A program made the translations under genes and the position numbers. Below the pieces are notes generated by a model, which ran no database searches, was not told the origin of the DNA, and saw nothing but the letters and a program-made list of their open reading frames with translations. From Streptomyces sp. NBC_01497 (GTDB lineage: Bacteria; Actinomycetota; Actinomycetes; Streptomycetales; Streptomycetaceae): a DNA stretch of 64,000 nt. This document shows positions 16,384 through 24,418 of this stretch, piece after piece. Numbering within the stretch: the stretch's first letter is position 1; every line of letters starts with the position of its first letter. The stretch is from contig NZ_CP109427.1 in assembly GCF_036250695.1 (NCBI RefSeq), positions 3,596,001 to 3,660,000 of the forward strand. The letters run 5' to 3'.

Positions 16384-17308
16384 GTCCACCACCCTGCCCG
16401 GACACCGCCCCGCGCGCCAGCAGCGTCCGCCCCACGAACGCCTCATCCTCGCCGAGGGGCTCGCCGTCCCGCCATGCCCACAGGCCCTGCTGGAGTACAC
16501 GGGCCAGCGTCCAGGCGCGGGCCCGGGCCCGGTCCAGGCCGAGGATCCCGGTCATCAGGTCGAACCGCGCGGCCACGTCGTCGGGGTCGAAGCGGTTGCG
16601 CAGCGCGGGGAAGAGGTCGAAGCCGGGGTGTCCCGCGAGCGGCTTGGGGTCGATCGCGAGCCACGCGTCCTCGCCCCCGTCGCCGGTGGGCCTGCGGGAG
16701 CCCAGGACGTTGCGGAAGTGCAGGTCCCAGTGGAGCAGCCGGTCGCCGGGCTCGTCGACGACCTCCCGTACGACGGCGGCGCACTCCCGCAGCAGCGGCG
16801 CGTGCGGGAAAGCGGGCGGTACGTCCCCGATCCCGGCCAGCATGCGGGCCGTGCCGTCGGCGAGGGAGCGTACGCCCGCCGGGGCCGACCGGGACGTCAG
16901 CCGGGCCAGCAGCCGCGCGATGATCTCGACGGCGCGCCGCGCGGGCAGCCCGTCCAGGTCGGCGGCCGGGTCGGCGGCCTCCAGCAGCAGCACACCGGTA
17001 CCGTCGGCCTCGCCGTGCGCGAGCAGCCGTACCGCGCCGTCGCCCGCCCAGGCCGCGAGCGCCGCCGCCTCGCCCTCGGACTCGGCGGTCAGCAGCTGGA
17101 GTTTGAGCGCGGCGGGCGTCCCGTCCCTCTCCCGTACGACGGGCAGGACCAGCGCGGTCATGCCGTGCCGCGCGGGCCCGGTGCGGCGCAGCCGCCAGCG
17201 GGCCAGGAAATCCGCCGCGTGCCCGGGCAGCGCGGCGACGAACGCGCGCCCCGCGTCGCCCTCGTACTTCGCCTGCGCCCGCGCGAGCGCGGCGGGTACC
17301 TCGATCAT
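16373..17308 (-). CDS. Aminoglycoside phosphotransferase family protein, APH(6)-like
   Basis: A 311-residue kinase-fold protein of the streptomycin 6-kinase/hydroxyurea phosphotransferase group. The catalytic loop is HWDLHFRNVL, with the catalytic Asp and metal-binding Asn, followed by the DFG-equivalent AIDPKPLAGHPGFDLFP. The N-lobe Lys is in AALKLQLL. Most chromosomal members phosphorylate unknown hydroxylated metabolites; true streptomycin kinases sit in antibiotic clusters, and none is seen here. It forms a two-gene operon with the acetyltransferase. An 89-bp gap separates it from the divergent FAD oxidoreductase. Confidence 0.85.
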   Translation of the reverse strand: MIEVPAALARAQAKYEGDAGRAFVAALPGHAADFLARWRLRRTGPARHGMTALVLPVVRERDGTPAALKLQLLTAESEGEAAALAAWAGDGAVRLLAHGEADGTGVLLLEAADPAADLDGLPARRAVEIIARLLARLTSRSAPAGVRSLADGTARMLAGIGDVPPAFPHAPLLRECAAVVREVVDEPGDRLLHWDLHFRNVLGSRRPTGDGGEDAWLAIDPKPLAGHPGFDLFPALRNRFDPDDVAARFDLMTGILGLDRARARAWTLARVLQQGLWAWRDGEPLGEDEAFVGRTLLARGAVSGQGGGHDS

Positions 17309-17397
17309 CCGGCGAGCGTAACCGCGCGGGCCCCCGGCCGCCGCCGAAGCGGAGATGTCTGGACAGAGCCGACCGGGCAGGTGTACGAATCGAGCCC

Positions 17398-18795
17398 ATG
17401 AGCAGCACGGTCACGGTCAACGGCGGCATCTCCTTCTGGTACGCGCAGGACGGCGTGCCCCTCCCCAGGGAGCCGCTCGGCGGGGACGTGTCCGCCGACG
17501 TGTGCATCGTCGGCGGAGGGTTCACCGGACTGTGGACGGCGTACTACCTGAAGAAGGCGGCACCGTTCCTCAACATCACGCTGCTGGAGGCGAAGTTCTG
17601 CGGTTACGGCGCGTCCGGCCGCAACGGCGGCTGGCTGTACAACGGCATCGCCGGCCGCGACACCTATGCGAAGGACCACGGCCACGACGCCGCCGTACGC
17701 CTGCAGAAGGCGATGGACGAAACCGTGGACGAGGTCGTCGCCGTGGCTGCCGAGGAGCGGATCGAGGCGGACATCCACCAGGGTGGCGTGCTCGAAGTCG
17801 CCTACACACCGGCACAGTTGACGCGCCTGCGGGAGTTCCACACCAGGGAGCTCGCGTTCGGCGAGACCGATCGCGTGCTGCGCGGCGCCCGCGAGACGGC
17901 CGAACGGATCCACGTCGCGGGCGCCGTCGGCTCGACCTGGACCCCGCACGGCGCACGGCTGCACCCGGCGAAGCTGGTGAAGGGCCTGGCCCGCGCCGTC
18001 GAGAACCTGGGCGTGGTGATCCACGAGTCGACGCCGGTCACCGAGATCCGGCCGAAGCACGCGGTCACCCCGTACGGCACCGTGCGCGCGCCGTACGTCC
18101 TGCGCTGCACGGAGGGGTTCACGGCGGGCCTGAAGGGCGCCCGGCGCACCTGGCTGCCGATGAACTCCTCGATGATCGCGACCGAGCCGCTGCCGGACTC
18201 CGTGTGGGACGCCATCGGCTGGCAGGGCCTGGAGACGCTCGGCGACATGGCCCACGCGTACATGTACGCACAGCGCACGGCCGACGGCCGGATCGCCCTC
18301 GGCGGGCGGGGCGCCCCGTACCGCTTCGGCTCGAAGACCGACAACGACGGGCGCACGCAGGCGGCGACGGTCACCGCGCTGCGGGACATCCTGGTGCGCC
18401 TCTTCCCGTCCACGGCGGGGGTCGGGATCGCCCACGCCTGGTCGGGCGTGCTCGGCGTACCGCGCGACTGGTGCGCGACGGTGACCCTGGACCGCTCCAC
18501 CGGCCTCGGCTGGGCCGGCGGCTACGTCGGCTCGGGCGTGGCGACGACGAACCTGGCCGGACGGACCCTGCGGGACCTGGTCCTGGGGGACTCCGGCCAG
18601 GCCGGGCCGACGGACCTGACCACCCTGCCCTGGGTGGGCCACAAGGTCCGCAAGTGGGAACCGGAGCCGCTGCGCTGGCTGGGCGTGCAGGGCATGTACG
18701 CGGCCTACCGCGAGGCGGACCGCCGCGAGTCCCGGGGCCACTCGGCCGACACCCACGCGATCGCCCGCGCGGCGAACCGGATCACGGGACACTGA
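17398..18795 (+). CDS. FAD-dependent oxidoreductase (DAO/PuuB-like)
   Basis: A 465-residue flavoenzyme of the D-amino-acid-oxidase fold. The N-terminal FAD-binding motif is DVCIVGGGFTGLWTAYYLKK; the FAD-covering ASGRNGGW motif and the C-terminal AWSGVLGVPRDW and GYVGSGVATTNLAGRTL segments resemble gamma-glutamylputrescine oxidase-like enzymes. The expected reaction is oxidative deamination of a secondary or primary amine with release of hydrogen peroxide. It begins 89 bp from the divergent kinase/acetyltransferase operon, which may share its regulation. No glutamylpolyamine synthetase is near, so the precise substrate is open. Confidence 0.88.
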   Translation: MSSTVTVNGGISFWYAQDGVPLPREPLGGDVSADVCIVGGGFTGLWTAYYLKKAAPFLNITLLEAKFCGYGASGRNGGWLYNGIAGRDTYAKDHGHDAAVRLQKAMDETVDEVVAVAAEERIEADIHQGGVLEVAYTPAQLTRLREFHTRELAFGETDRVLRGARETAERIHVAGAVGSTWTPHGARLHPAKLVKGLARAVENLGVVIHESTPVTEIRPKHAVTPYGTVRAPYVLRCTEGFTAGLKGARRTWLPMNSSMIATEPLPDSVWDAIGWQGLETLGDMAHAYMYAQRTADGRIALGGRGAPYRFGSKTDNDGRTQAATVTALRDILVRLFPSTAGVGIAHAWSGVLGVPRDWCATVTLDRSTGLGWAGGYVGSGVATTNLAGRTLRDLVLGDSGQAGPTDLTTLPWVGHKVRKWEPEPLRWLGVQGMYAAYREADRRESRGHSADTHAIARAANRITGH

Positions 18796-18910
18796 CACCT
18801 CGCGGCCCGCGACGCGGCCCGGAACCGGCACACCGCAGCACCGGACGCGGGACGCGCGGCGGGACGATCCGCACCGCGTCGCGCCGGCCGCCCCGCACCC
18901 CTCCCGGCGC

Positions 18911-21010
18911 CTACTCCACCTCTATCCCGAAGTCCTCCACCAGCGCCTCCAGGCCGCCCCGGTAGCCCTTGCCGCCGACCACGAAGTCCCAGTCCCCGCC
19001 CGCGCGACGCCGGAACGAGCCCAGGACCAGGGCCGTTTCGCCCGGTCTGCCGTCCGACACGTCCAGGCGGTCCAGCTCGGTGCCCGACGCGTCGCGCAGG
19101 CGGATGCCCGCCTCGGTGAAGCCCGACAGGTCGGACTCCGGGTTGGCGACCGGATCCACCGCCGCGACCAGGACCAGCCGGTCGGCGCCCGGCGGCAGGC
19201 CGTCGAAGCCGACGCGTATCGCCGCGCGGTCACCCGCGAAGGCCTCGACCATCGCGACCGAACCGTCTGGTGTGCGGGGGTTGTTGTAGAACACGAAGTG
19301 GTCGTCGCTGAGCACGCGCGTGCCCCGGCAGACCAGCGCGCACACGTCGAGGGCCACATCCCCCACCCAGGTCATGCCGAGCGTGTTCGCGTCCGGGTCG
19401 GCCGACGCGTCGACGAGGGTGTCGCCCGCGCCGCCCTGCCGCTGCTCGGGGACGGCGGTGCGGGGGCCGAGACGCCCGCGCAGGCCGTACCGGTGCAGGA
19501 GCTCCACCAGTTCGGGGCCCGAGACGAGTTGCAGCGGCTTGCCGTTGGCGAAGGCGCGTGAGCCGTTGCCGAACCCCGACGTCGTCACCAGCAGGCCCTT
19601 GTTCGCGCCCTGGTCCTGCACCGTGCCGTACAGATCGCGCACCGCCGTCGGCGGGACCGTGTTGCGGTACCGCTTCACCTGGACCACGATCTTGCCGCCG
19701 CTGATCGGGTCGGGGTCGAGGGCGTCCACGTCCACCCCGCCGTCACCTGATCTGACAGTCGTCAGCGCCCGCATCCCGCGCGCCCGGAACAGGTCGGCGA
19801 CGAGCTCCTCGAACTCCAGCGGGTCCATCTCGAAGAGGTCCGGTTCGTCCCCGCCGCCGTGCGAGACCACGACGCTCGTGCCGACCTCGTCCGGCAGCCG
19901 TACGGGCCCGACCGGGGCCAGGTGGTCGGGCCGCGCGGACAACTGCCCGCGCAACCCGTCGACCAGGCAGTCCACCGGGCTGACCAGTGCCAGGTTGATC
20001 GCGTCGAAGTCGGCGCGCCGTACGGCCACGGACGCCAGGCGGACGCGCGTCGGCCGGCCCGTCGCCGGGTCGGGCCCGTCGACGAAACCGTTGAGCGCGA
20101 CGGCGCGGACCGTACGGAACTCGTCGGCCGCGAAGACGTCCCGCAGCACCAGCAGCACGCACTGCGCGAGGGCTTCCCGGTACAGCGCGCGCCGCTGCGT
20201 CACCGGCCGCGCCACCTCGCGCTCCTCGTCGGCTCCCGCCACGTACCGTACGGACTTGATCTCGGGGACCGCCTCGAACGGCGGCAGCTCCCACTCCAGC
20301 ACCAGTTCGCCGGCGCCCCGGTCGTACGCGGCGCTCACCTGGCGCGGGAAGTCGTCCGGCCACGCCGTCGACGCGTACAGCGCGGCGGTGAAGTACTCCA
20401 CGACCGTCGCGGCGTCACCGTCGCGCAGGCCCGCCGTCATGGCGCGGACCGCGTCGTTGTGGGCCGCCGTCTCGGCCCGTACCCCGGCCGCCCAGTCGTC
20501 GTACTGGCGCCGGTAGGCGTCCAGTTGCCGCGTGCGCTGCGCCTCCGCGTGCCGGGCGGCGTGCAGGTCGTGCGCGTACCGCTGCCGCGCCTCCTCCCGC
20601 GCGGCCTGCCGGCGCGCGTGCGACCAGCCGCGCCCCTCCGGCTGGTAGCGCGCCGGATCCGGCATGCGGACGGGCTGCGCCAGCGCGCCCGGTGCGAACG
20701 GCTCCAGCGGCCCCTGCGTGCGCAGCAGCGAGGCCGCCCGGAACGGCTCGACGCCGCAGCCCTTCACCAGCAGCCCCGACAGCTCCGCGACCTGCCCGTC
20801 CAGCTCGGCCGTGCGGCGCTGCGCCTCGCTCTCGCGCTCCCGCTTGTACTGCGTCTGCCGCTCACGGTCGGCGCGCGTCGCCGCCTGCCGCTGCCGGCTC
20901 TGTTCGCGCTGGTAGGCGTTCCGCTCCCGCTGCTGCGCCTCGTACTGGCGCTGCTGCTGGCGCTGCGCCTGGGCCCAGCTCCCCGCCAGCCCGCCCGCAC
21001 CTCGACTCAT
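18911..21010 (-). CDS. Mrr-type restriction endonuclease domain fused to a TerD domain
   Basis: A 699-residue three-part protein. Residues about 5-120 are Gln/Arg/Glu-rich and predicted coiled coil. The middle (about 120-390) is a helical and mixed region with DFPRQVSAAYDRGAGELVLE. Residues about 395-510 are an Mrr_cat PD-(D/E)xK nuclease domain: EFEELVADLF, then the catalytic DGGVDVDA and QVKRY (Asp near 427, Gln near 444, Lys near 446). Residues about 530-699 are a TerD domain with LSDDHFVFYNNP, DWDFVVGGKGY and EALVEDFGIEV, likely Ca-binding. TerD proteins belong to the tellurite-resistance/stress complexes that bioinformatic work links to phage defence. The start at 21010 has GAGGGG eight bases upstream; the longer frame above it is intergenic. 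No other ter gene is adjacent. Confidence 0.9.
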   Translation of the reverse strand: MSRGAGGLAGSWAQAQRQQQRQYEAQQRERNAYQREQSRQRQAATRADRERQTQYKRERESEAQRRTAELDGQVAELSGLLVKGCGVEPFRAASLLRTQGPLEPFAPGALAQPVRMPDPARYQPEGRGWSHARRQAAREEARQRYAHDLHAARHAEAQRTRQLDAYRRQYDDWAAGVRAETAAHNDAVRAMTAGLRDGDAATVVEYFTAALYASTAWPDDFPRQVSAAYDRGAGELVLEWELPPFEAVPEIKSVRYVAGADEEREVARPVTQRRALYREALAQCVLLVLRDVFAADEFRTVRAVALNGFVDGPDPATGRPTRVRLASVAVRRADFDAINLALVSPVDCLVDGLRGQLSARPDHLAPVGPVRLPDEVGTSVVVSHGGGDEPDLFEMDPLEFEELVADLFRARGMRALTTVRSGDGGVDVDALDPDPISGGKIVVQVKRYRNTVPPTAVRDLYGTVQDQGANKGLLVTTSGFGNGSRAFANGKPLQLVSGPELVELLHRYGLRGRLGPRTAVPEQRQGGAGDTLVDASADPDANTLGMTWVGDVALDVCALVCRGTRVLSDDHFVFYNNPRTPDGSVAMVEAFAGDRAAIRVGFDGLPPGADRLVLVAAVDPVANPESDLSGFTEAGIRLRDASGTELDRLDVSDGRPGETALVLGSFRRRAGGDWDFVVGGKGYRGGLEALVEDFGIEVE

Positions 21011-21069
21011 CGGCCACGCCCCTCCCCCACGCGAGGACGCGAAAAAAGCCGCGTCCCGCTCGCGCTGCT

Positions 21070-21096
21070 CATCCGAAAGGGCAATTGTCCCGGATG
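21070..21096. promoter_or_regulatory. Inverted repeat upstream of the TerD-nuclease gene
   Basis: CATCCG at 21070-21075 and CGGATG at 21091-21096 flank a near-palindromic centre containing CAATTG. It lies 60-86 bp upstream of the TerD-nuclease start and could be an operator or a leader hairpin. Confidence 0.35.
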
Positions 21097-21282
21097 ATGG
21101 CGGCGGTGGTGCCGGGGTGTTCCGACATCTCCGATTCGCGCCGCGAATTTCGATGAGTTTTGACCGTGGCGCGGGTCTCATCACCGTAAACAGGCCCTCG
21201 ACGGCCGATGCGGGCGCCACCGACCGGCCGCCCGCATCCGTATCGGCTGCCCCACCCATCACGGCGGTACCAGGAGGACACG

Positions 21283-21759
21283 ATGCCGAAGCTCACCCCG
21301 AACCTCTGGTTCGACTCGAACGGCATGGAGGCGGCCGAGTACTACGTGTCCGTCTTCCCGAACTCGCGGATCAATCACGTCTCGCACTACGGCGAGGCAG
21401 GTCCGGGCCCGGCGGGCGCCGTCCTGACCGTCGACTTCGAGCTGGACGGCCAGCCGTACACGATCATCAACGGCGGCCCGCAGTTCACATTCGACGAGGC
21501 CGTGTCGTTCCTGATCAACTGTGCCGACCAGGCCGAGATCGACGCGTACTGGGACCGGCTGGTCGGTGACGGCGGCCAGGAGGGGCCCTGCGGGTGGCTG
21601 AAGGACAAGTACGGGCTGTCCTGGCAGGTCGTGCCCGAGGCCATGGCCGAGCTGATCGCCGACCCGGACCCGGCCAGGGCCGACCGGGCGATGAAGGCCA
21701 TGCTCGGTATGAAGAAGCTGGACCTGGTGGCGCTCAGGGCGGCGGCCGACGGCGCCTGA
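21283..21759 (+). CDS. VOC superfamily protein, PhnB/3-demethylubiquinone-methyltransferase-like
   Basis: A 158-residue single-domain glyoxalase-fold protein. NLWFDSNGMEAAEYYVSVFP, the FELDGQPYTIINGGP strand and the GWLKDKYGLSWQVVPEAMAE end are the signature of the family named after a historical 3-demethylubiquinone methyltransferase annotation; no methyl-transfer activity should be assumed. The ATG has an excellent CAGGAGGA site. It is divergent from the TerD-nuclease gene, and the real function is unknown. Confidence 0.9.
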   Translation: MPKLTPNLWFDSNGMEAAEYYVSVFPNSRINHVSHYGEAGPGPAGAVLTVDFELDGQPYTIINGGPQFTFDEAVSFLINCADQAEIDAYWDRLVGDGGQEGPCGWLKDKYGLSWQVVPEAMAELIADPDPARADRAMKAMLGMKKLDLVALRAAADGA

Positions 21760-21904
21760 GCCCGGGAGCACCCGGCCCGGGAGCGCGTGACCCGGTCCGG
21801 GGAAACGCGTCGTCGTGGTTCCCCCGCCACAGGGGGGCAGGGGAGCCACGACGGCGCGCGACACGCGCACGGGGAGCCTTCTCCCGCCCGCGCGGCGCGG
21901 GTGG

Positions 21905-22044
21905 TGTGCGTGCCGCGTTGGTCGCGTGCGGGCCGCATCCCTCGCGTGCCTGCCGCGCCGGTGACGTGCGGGCCGCCTCCCTCGCGTGCCTGCCGCGCCG
22001 CTCGCGTACCTGCCGCATCCCTCGCGTGCGTGCCGCGCGGGTGA
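21905..22044. repeat. 20-bp tandem repeat, seven units
   Basis: Seven contiguous 20-bp units starting CGTGC (for example CGTGCCTGCCGCGCCGGTGA) alternate between a CTCG and a GTGA ending. A 20-bp period is not a multiple of three, and no gene is supported in the 347-bp gap (21760-22106) that holds it. Confidence 0.9.
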
Positions 22045-22106
22045 CGTGCCCGTCCGTCCCCCCGGGCGCCACCGGGGAGGACGGCCGCCGATGCTCGACC
22101 CCCGGG

Positions 22107-22682
22107 TCAGGCACGCTCCTTGAGCGCGCCCTCGATCTCCAGGATCAGCTGGACCTTCTCGCTCAGCGCGACGCCACCCGGGATCGGGCTGTTGAACGTG
22201 ACGTTGAAGTCGATCCGGTTGATCTCGCCTGTGGCCGTGAAACCGGCACGCGCCCCGGACGCCGGGTCCGGCAGGTATCCGTCCGGGCCGAATCCGCCGA
22301 TCTCCAGCTTCAGCGGCACGTGCTTCGTCACGTCCTTGAGCGTGAGTTCGCCGTCCAGGTAGAAGTCGTCGCCTTCCCTGCGGACGCCCGTGGAGCGGTA
22401 CGTCATCGTCGGGTACTTCTCGGTCTCGAAGAAGTCGGCCGACCTGATGTGCTCGTCGCGCTGCGCGTTGTTGGTGTTGATCGAGGAGAGGTCCACCGTG
22501 GCCGTGACCTGCGACTGGAGTGGGTCGGCTCCCGTCACGAACTCGCCCTCGAAGGCGCCGAAGCTCCCGCGCACCTTGCTCACCATCATGTGACGCACCA
22601 CGAAGGACACGTCCGAGTGGACCGCGTCGATGGTCCAGGTGCCCGCGATGTAACCAGGGATCTCGACAAGCTCCGCCGTCAT
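22107..22682 (-). CDS. YceI-family lipid-binding-like protein
   Basis: A 191-residue single-domain YceI protein: an extended eight-stranded barrel of the lipocalin-like type that binds isoprenoid chains in other bacteria. Characteristic segments are TWTIDAVHSDVSFVVRHMMV, DLSSINTNNAQRDEHIRSAD and the ELTLKDVTKHVPLKLEI strand. No signal peptide is present, so it should be cytoplasmic, as most Streptomyces members appear to be. The ATG at 22682 has AGGAG six bases upstream. It is divergent from an HxlR-type regulator 139 bp away; this pairing suggests redox- or electrophile-induced expression. Confidence 0.92.
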   Translation of the reverse strand: MTAELVEIPGYIAGTWTIDAVHSDVSFVVRHMMVSKVRGSFGAFEGEFVTGADPLQSQVTATVDLSSINTNNAQRDEHIRSADFFETEKYPTMTYRSTGVRREGDDFYLDGELTLKDVTKHVPLKLEIGGFGPDGYLPDPASGARAGFTATGEINRIDFNVTFNSPIPGGVALSEKVQLILEIEGALKERA

Positions 22683-22778
22683 GGTGTCTCCTGGAGTGCG
22701 AAAAGTGTGGGACTGAGGGAAGGTCAGCCACTTCCTCAAAGGAAGCCCGCCCAGCGTCCCAACGCTGCCCCGACGGGC

Positions 22779-22797
22779 GCAAGAAGGCACTTTTTGC
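22779..22797. promoter_or_regulatory. Putative HxlR operator
   Basis: GCAAGAAG-GCA-CTTTTTGC is a 19-bp inverted repeat with one mismatched pair, 25 bp before the HxlR start and in the gap shared with YceI. A second short repeat (CTTCC-TCAAA-GGAAG) lies at 22731-22745. Confidence 0.4.
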
Positions 22798-22821
22798 TGC
22801 CCCAGTTACCGGGAGATAACC

Positions 22822-23253
22822 GTGTCCATCGCGTCTGCCGTGTCCACCGGGTCCGGTGAGGCCGCCCCGGCCTCGGCGATCGCCGTCTGCACCACCGTCC
22901 GCGCGGGCGACCCGGCGGGGCTGCGGGTGCGGGACATGCTCGACCGCGTCGGCGACAAGTGGTCGCTCTACGTCGTCGCCCGGCTCGGCGAAGGGACCAA
23001 GCGCTTCAGCGCCTTGCAGCGCGACGGCAACGGCATCAGCCACCGCGTCCTCACGGTCACCCTGCGCACACTGGAGCGGGACGGCATCGTCACCCGTACC
23101 GTGCATCCGGTGGTGCCGCCCCGCGTCGACTACGCGCTCACGGAGATGGGCGCGGGACTGCTGGTGGCGGTGGGGCCCCTGCTGGACTGGGCGGCGGGCC
23201 ACACCGAGGACATCGACCGGGCACGGGACGCCTTCGACGGCGCGCGCCGCTAG
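22822..23253 (+). CDS. HxlR-family winged-helix transcriptional regulator
   Basis: A 143-residue regulator. The winged helix includes DMLDRVGDKWSLYVVARL, the recognition segment NGISHRVLTVTLRTLERDGI and the wing VHPVVPPRVDYALTEMG, all typical of HxlR. A single cysteine near residue 23 (AVCTTVRAGD) is at the position used for redox or electrophile sensing in QorR/YodB-type members. The GTG start has GGGAGAT seven bases upstream. It likely controls the divergent YceI gene and its own gene. Confidence 0.9.
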   Translation: MSIASAVSTGSGEAAPASAIAVCTTVRAGDPAGLRVRDMLDRVGDKWSLYVVARLGEGTKRFSALQRDGNGISHRVLTVTLRTLERDGIVTRTVHPVVPPRVDYALTEMGAGLLVAVGPLLDWAAGHTEDIDRARDAFDGARR

Positions 23254-23281
23254 CGTCTCGTCCGGCCCCGACCCGGGCCCG

Positions 23282-24148
23282 CTACCGCAGGCTCGGGTGC
23301 GGCTCCGGGGGGCCGCCCAACGTGTGGCGCAGCGAGCGCGGCGCCGTGCCGTCCACGTCCGTGACCCCGAAGTACGCGCCGAGTTCGGCACCGATCAGGG
23401 CCCGGCCCGAGAAGGCAGGCAACTCCTCCGACGCGTACAGCGCGGCGATCACACGCCCCGTGAACAGAGGGGACTCGCGCTTCGCCGTGGGCGCCCCGCC
23501 CGGCGGCAGGGACGCGAGGTGGGCGCGGGCGCGCTCGGTGTCCAGTCCCCCCATCCACAGGGAGACCGCGGCGACGCCGTACGGGCGCAGTTCCTTGGCC
23601 ATGTCCGCGGCCATCTTGTCCGCACCCGCCTTCTGAGCGCCGTACGCGGGGCCGTGGTAGTACGAGACGGCGCCGTAGTGACCGGTGTTGACGATGAGTC
23701 CCCGGCCGCCGCCGATCATCAGGGGCGCGGCGTGGAAGCTCGCCACGTAGTGGGAGCGCAGCCCCACGGTCAGGAGGTCGGCCGCCTGGAGCGGCTTCTC
23801 CCAGAAACCGACGGGCAGGGTCGTGCCGACCAGCGTGGCGGCGTTGTTGACGAGGATGTCGAGCCGGCCGTGATCGCGACGCACCGTCTCGAACAGCCGC
23901 CCCACGGCCGCGTCGTCCCCATGGTCGACCAGCAGGGGCACCCCGTGGCCGCCGGCCTCGTCCACGAGGCGCGCCGTCTCGTGGACGGTGCCCCCGTAGG
24001 GCGAATCTCCCGCCGAGCCGCTGCGGCCGGTGACGTACACCGTGGCGCCGGCGGCGCCCAGGGCCTCGGCGATGCCCTTGCCGGCTCCCCGGCTCGCACC
24101 GGTGACCACGGCCACCAGCGCCTCTCTGTCCGCGTTCCGCCCCTTCAC
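23282..24148 (-). CDS. SDR family oxidoreductase, DHRS1-like
   Basis: A 288-residue short-chain dehydrogenase. It carries the cofactor motif TGASRGAGKGIAEALG, the NNAA motif and the catalytic pair in YGAQK. The N-terminal VAVVTGASRG and the AADMAKELRPYGVAAVSLWM segment match the DHRS1-like subgroup. The start is a GTG with a GGAAGGGG stretch upstream, the first in-frame start before the homology; no ATG is available in the right place. It converges with the HxlR gene with 28 bp between the stops. The substrate is unknown. Confidence 0.88.
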   Translation of the reverse strand: MKGRNADREALVAVVTGASRGAGKGIAEALGAAGATVYVTGRSGSAGDSPYGGTVHETARLVDEAGGHGVPLLVDHGDDAAVGRLFETVRRDHGRLDILVNNAATLVGTTLPVGFWEKPLQAADLLTVGLRSHYVASFHAAPLMIGGGRGLIVNTGHYGAVSYYHGPAYGAQKAGADKMAADMAKELRPYGVAAVSLWMGGLDTERARAHLASLPPGGAPTAKRESPLFTGRVIAALYASEELPAFSGRALIGAELGAYFGVTDVDGTAPRSLRHTLGGPPEPHPSLR

Positions 24149-24418
24149 GGCGCCCCTTCCGTCCCCGTACGTGTGATGCCGCCGGCCGTCACCCGCCGTG
24201 TCGACGGCGGCCCCGGCGGGAGGGGCTGGTACGCCCCGACGTGAGCGCGCTCCAGGTCCTGACCGTGGTCGCCGCCCTGCCCAAGACCGGCCCCGGGGCG
24301 CCGCTGCAGCCGGCCCCTGCCCCCGCCCCTGCTCCCGAACCGGGTCTCTACCTGGACATCGTGCTGCGGGGCCTGCGCGCCCCGGCATGAGCGCGCGTCC
24401 CCGGCCGCCCGCGCCGGC

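Noticed and set aside
24241..24390. A 49-codon plus-strand frame starting GTG and ending near 24390
   Set aside because: The only purine-rich site is about 15 bases upstream, the sequence is Pro/Ala-rich, and no family is recognised. It may be a fragment, but this is not supported.
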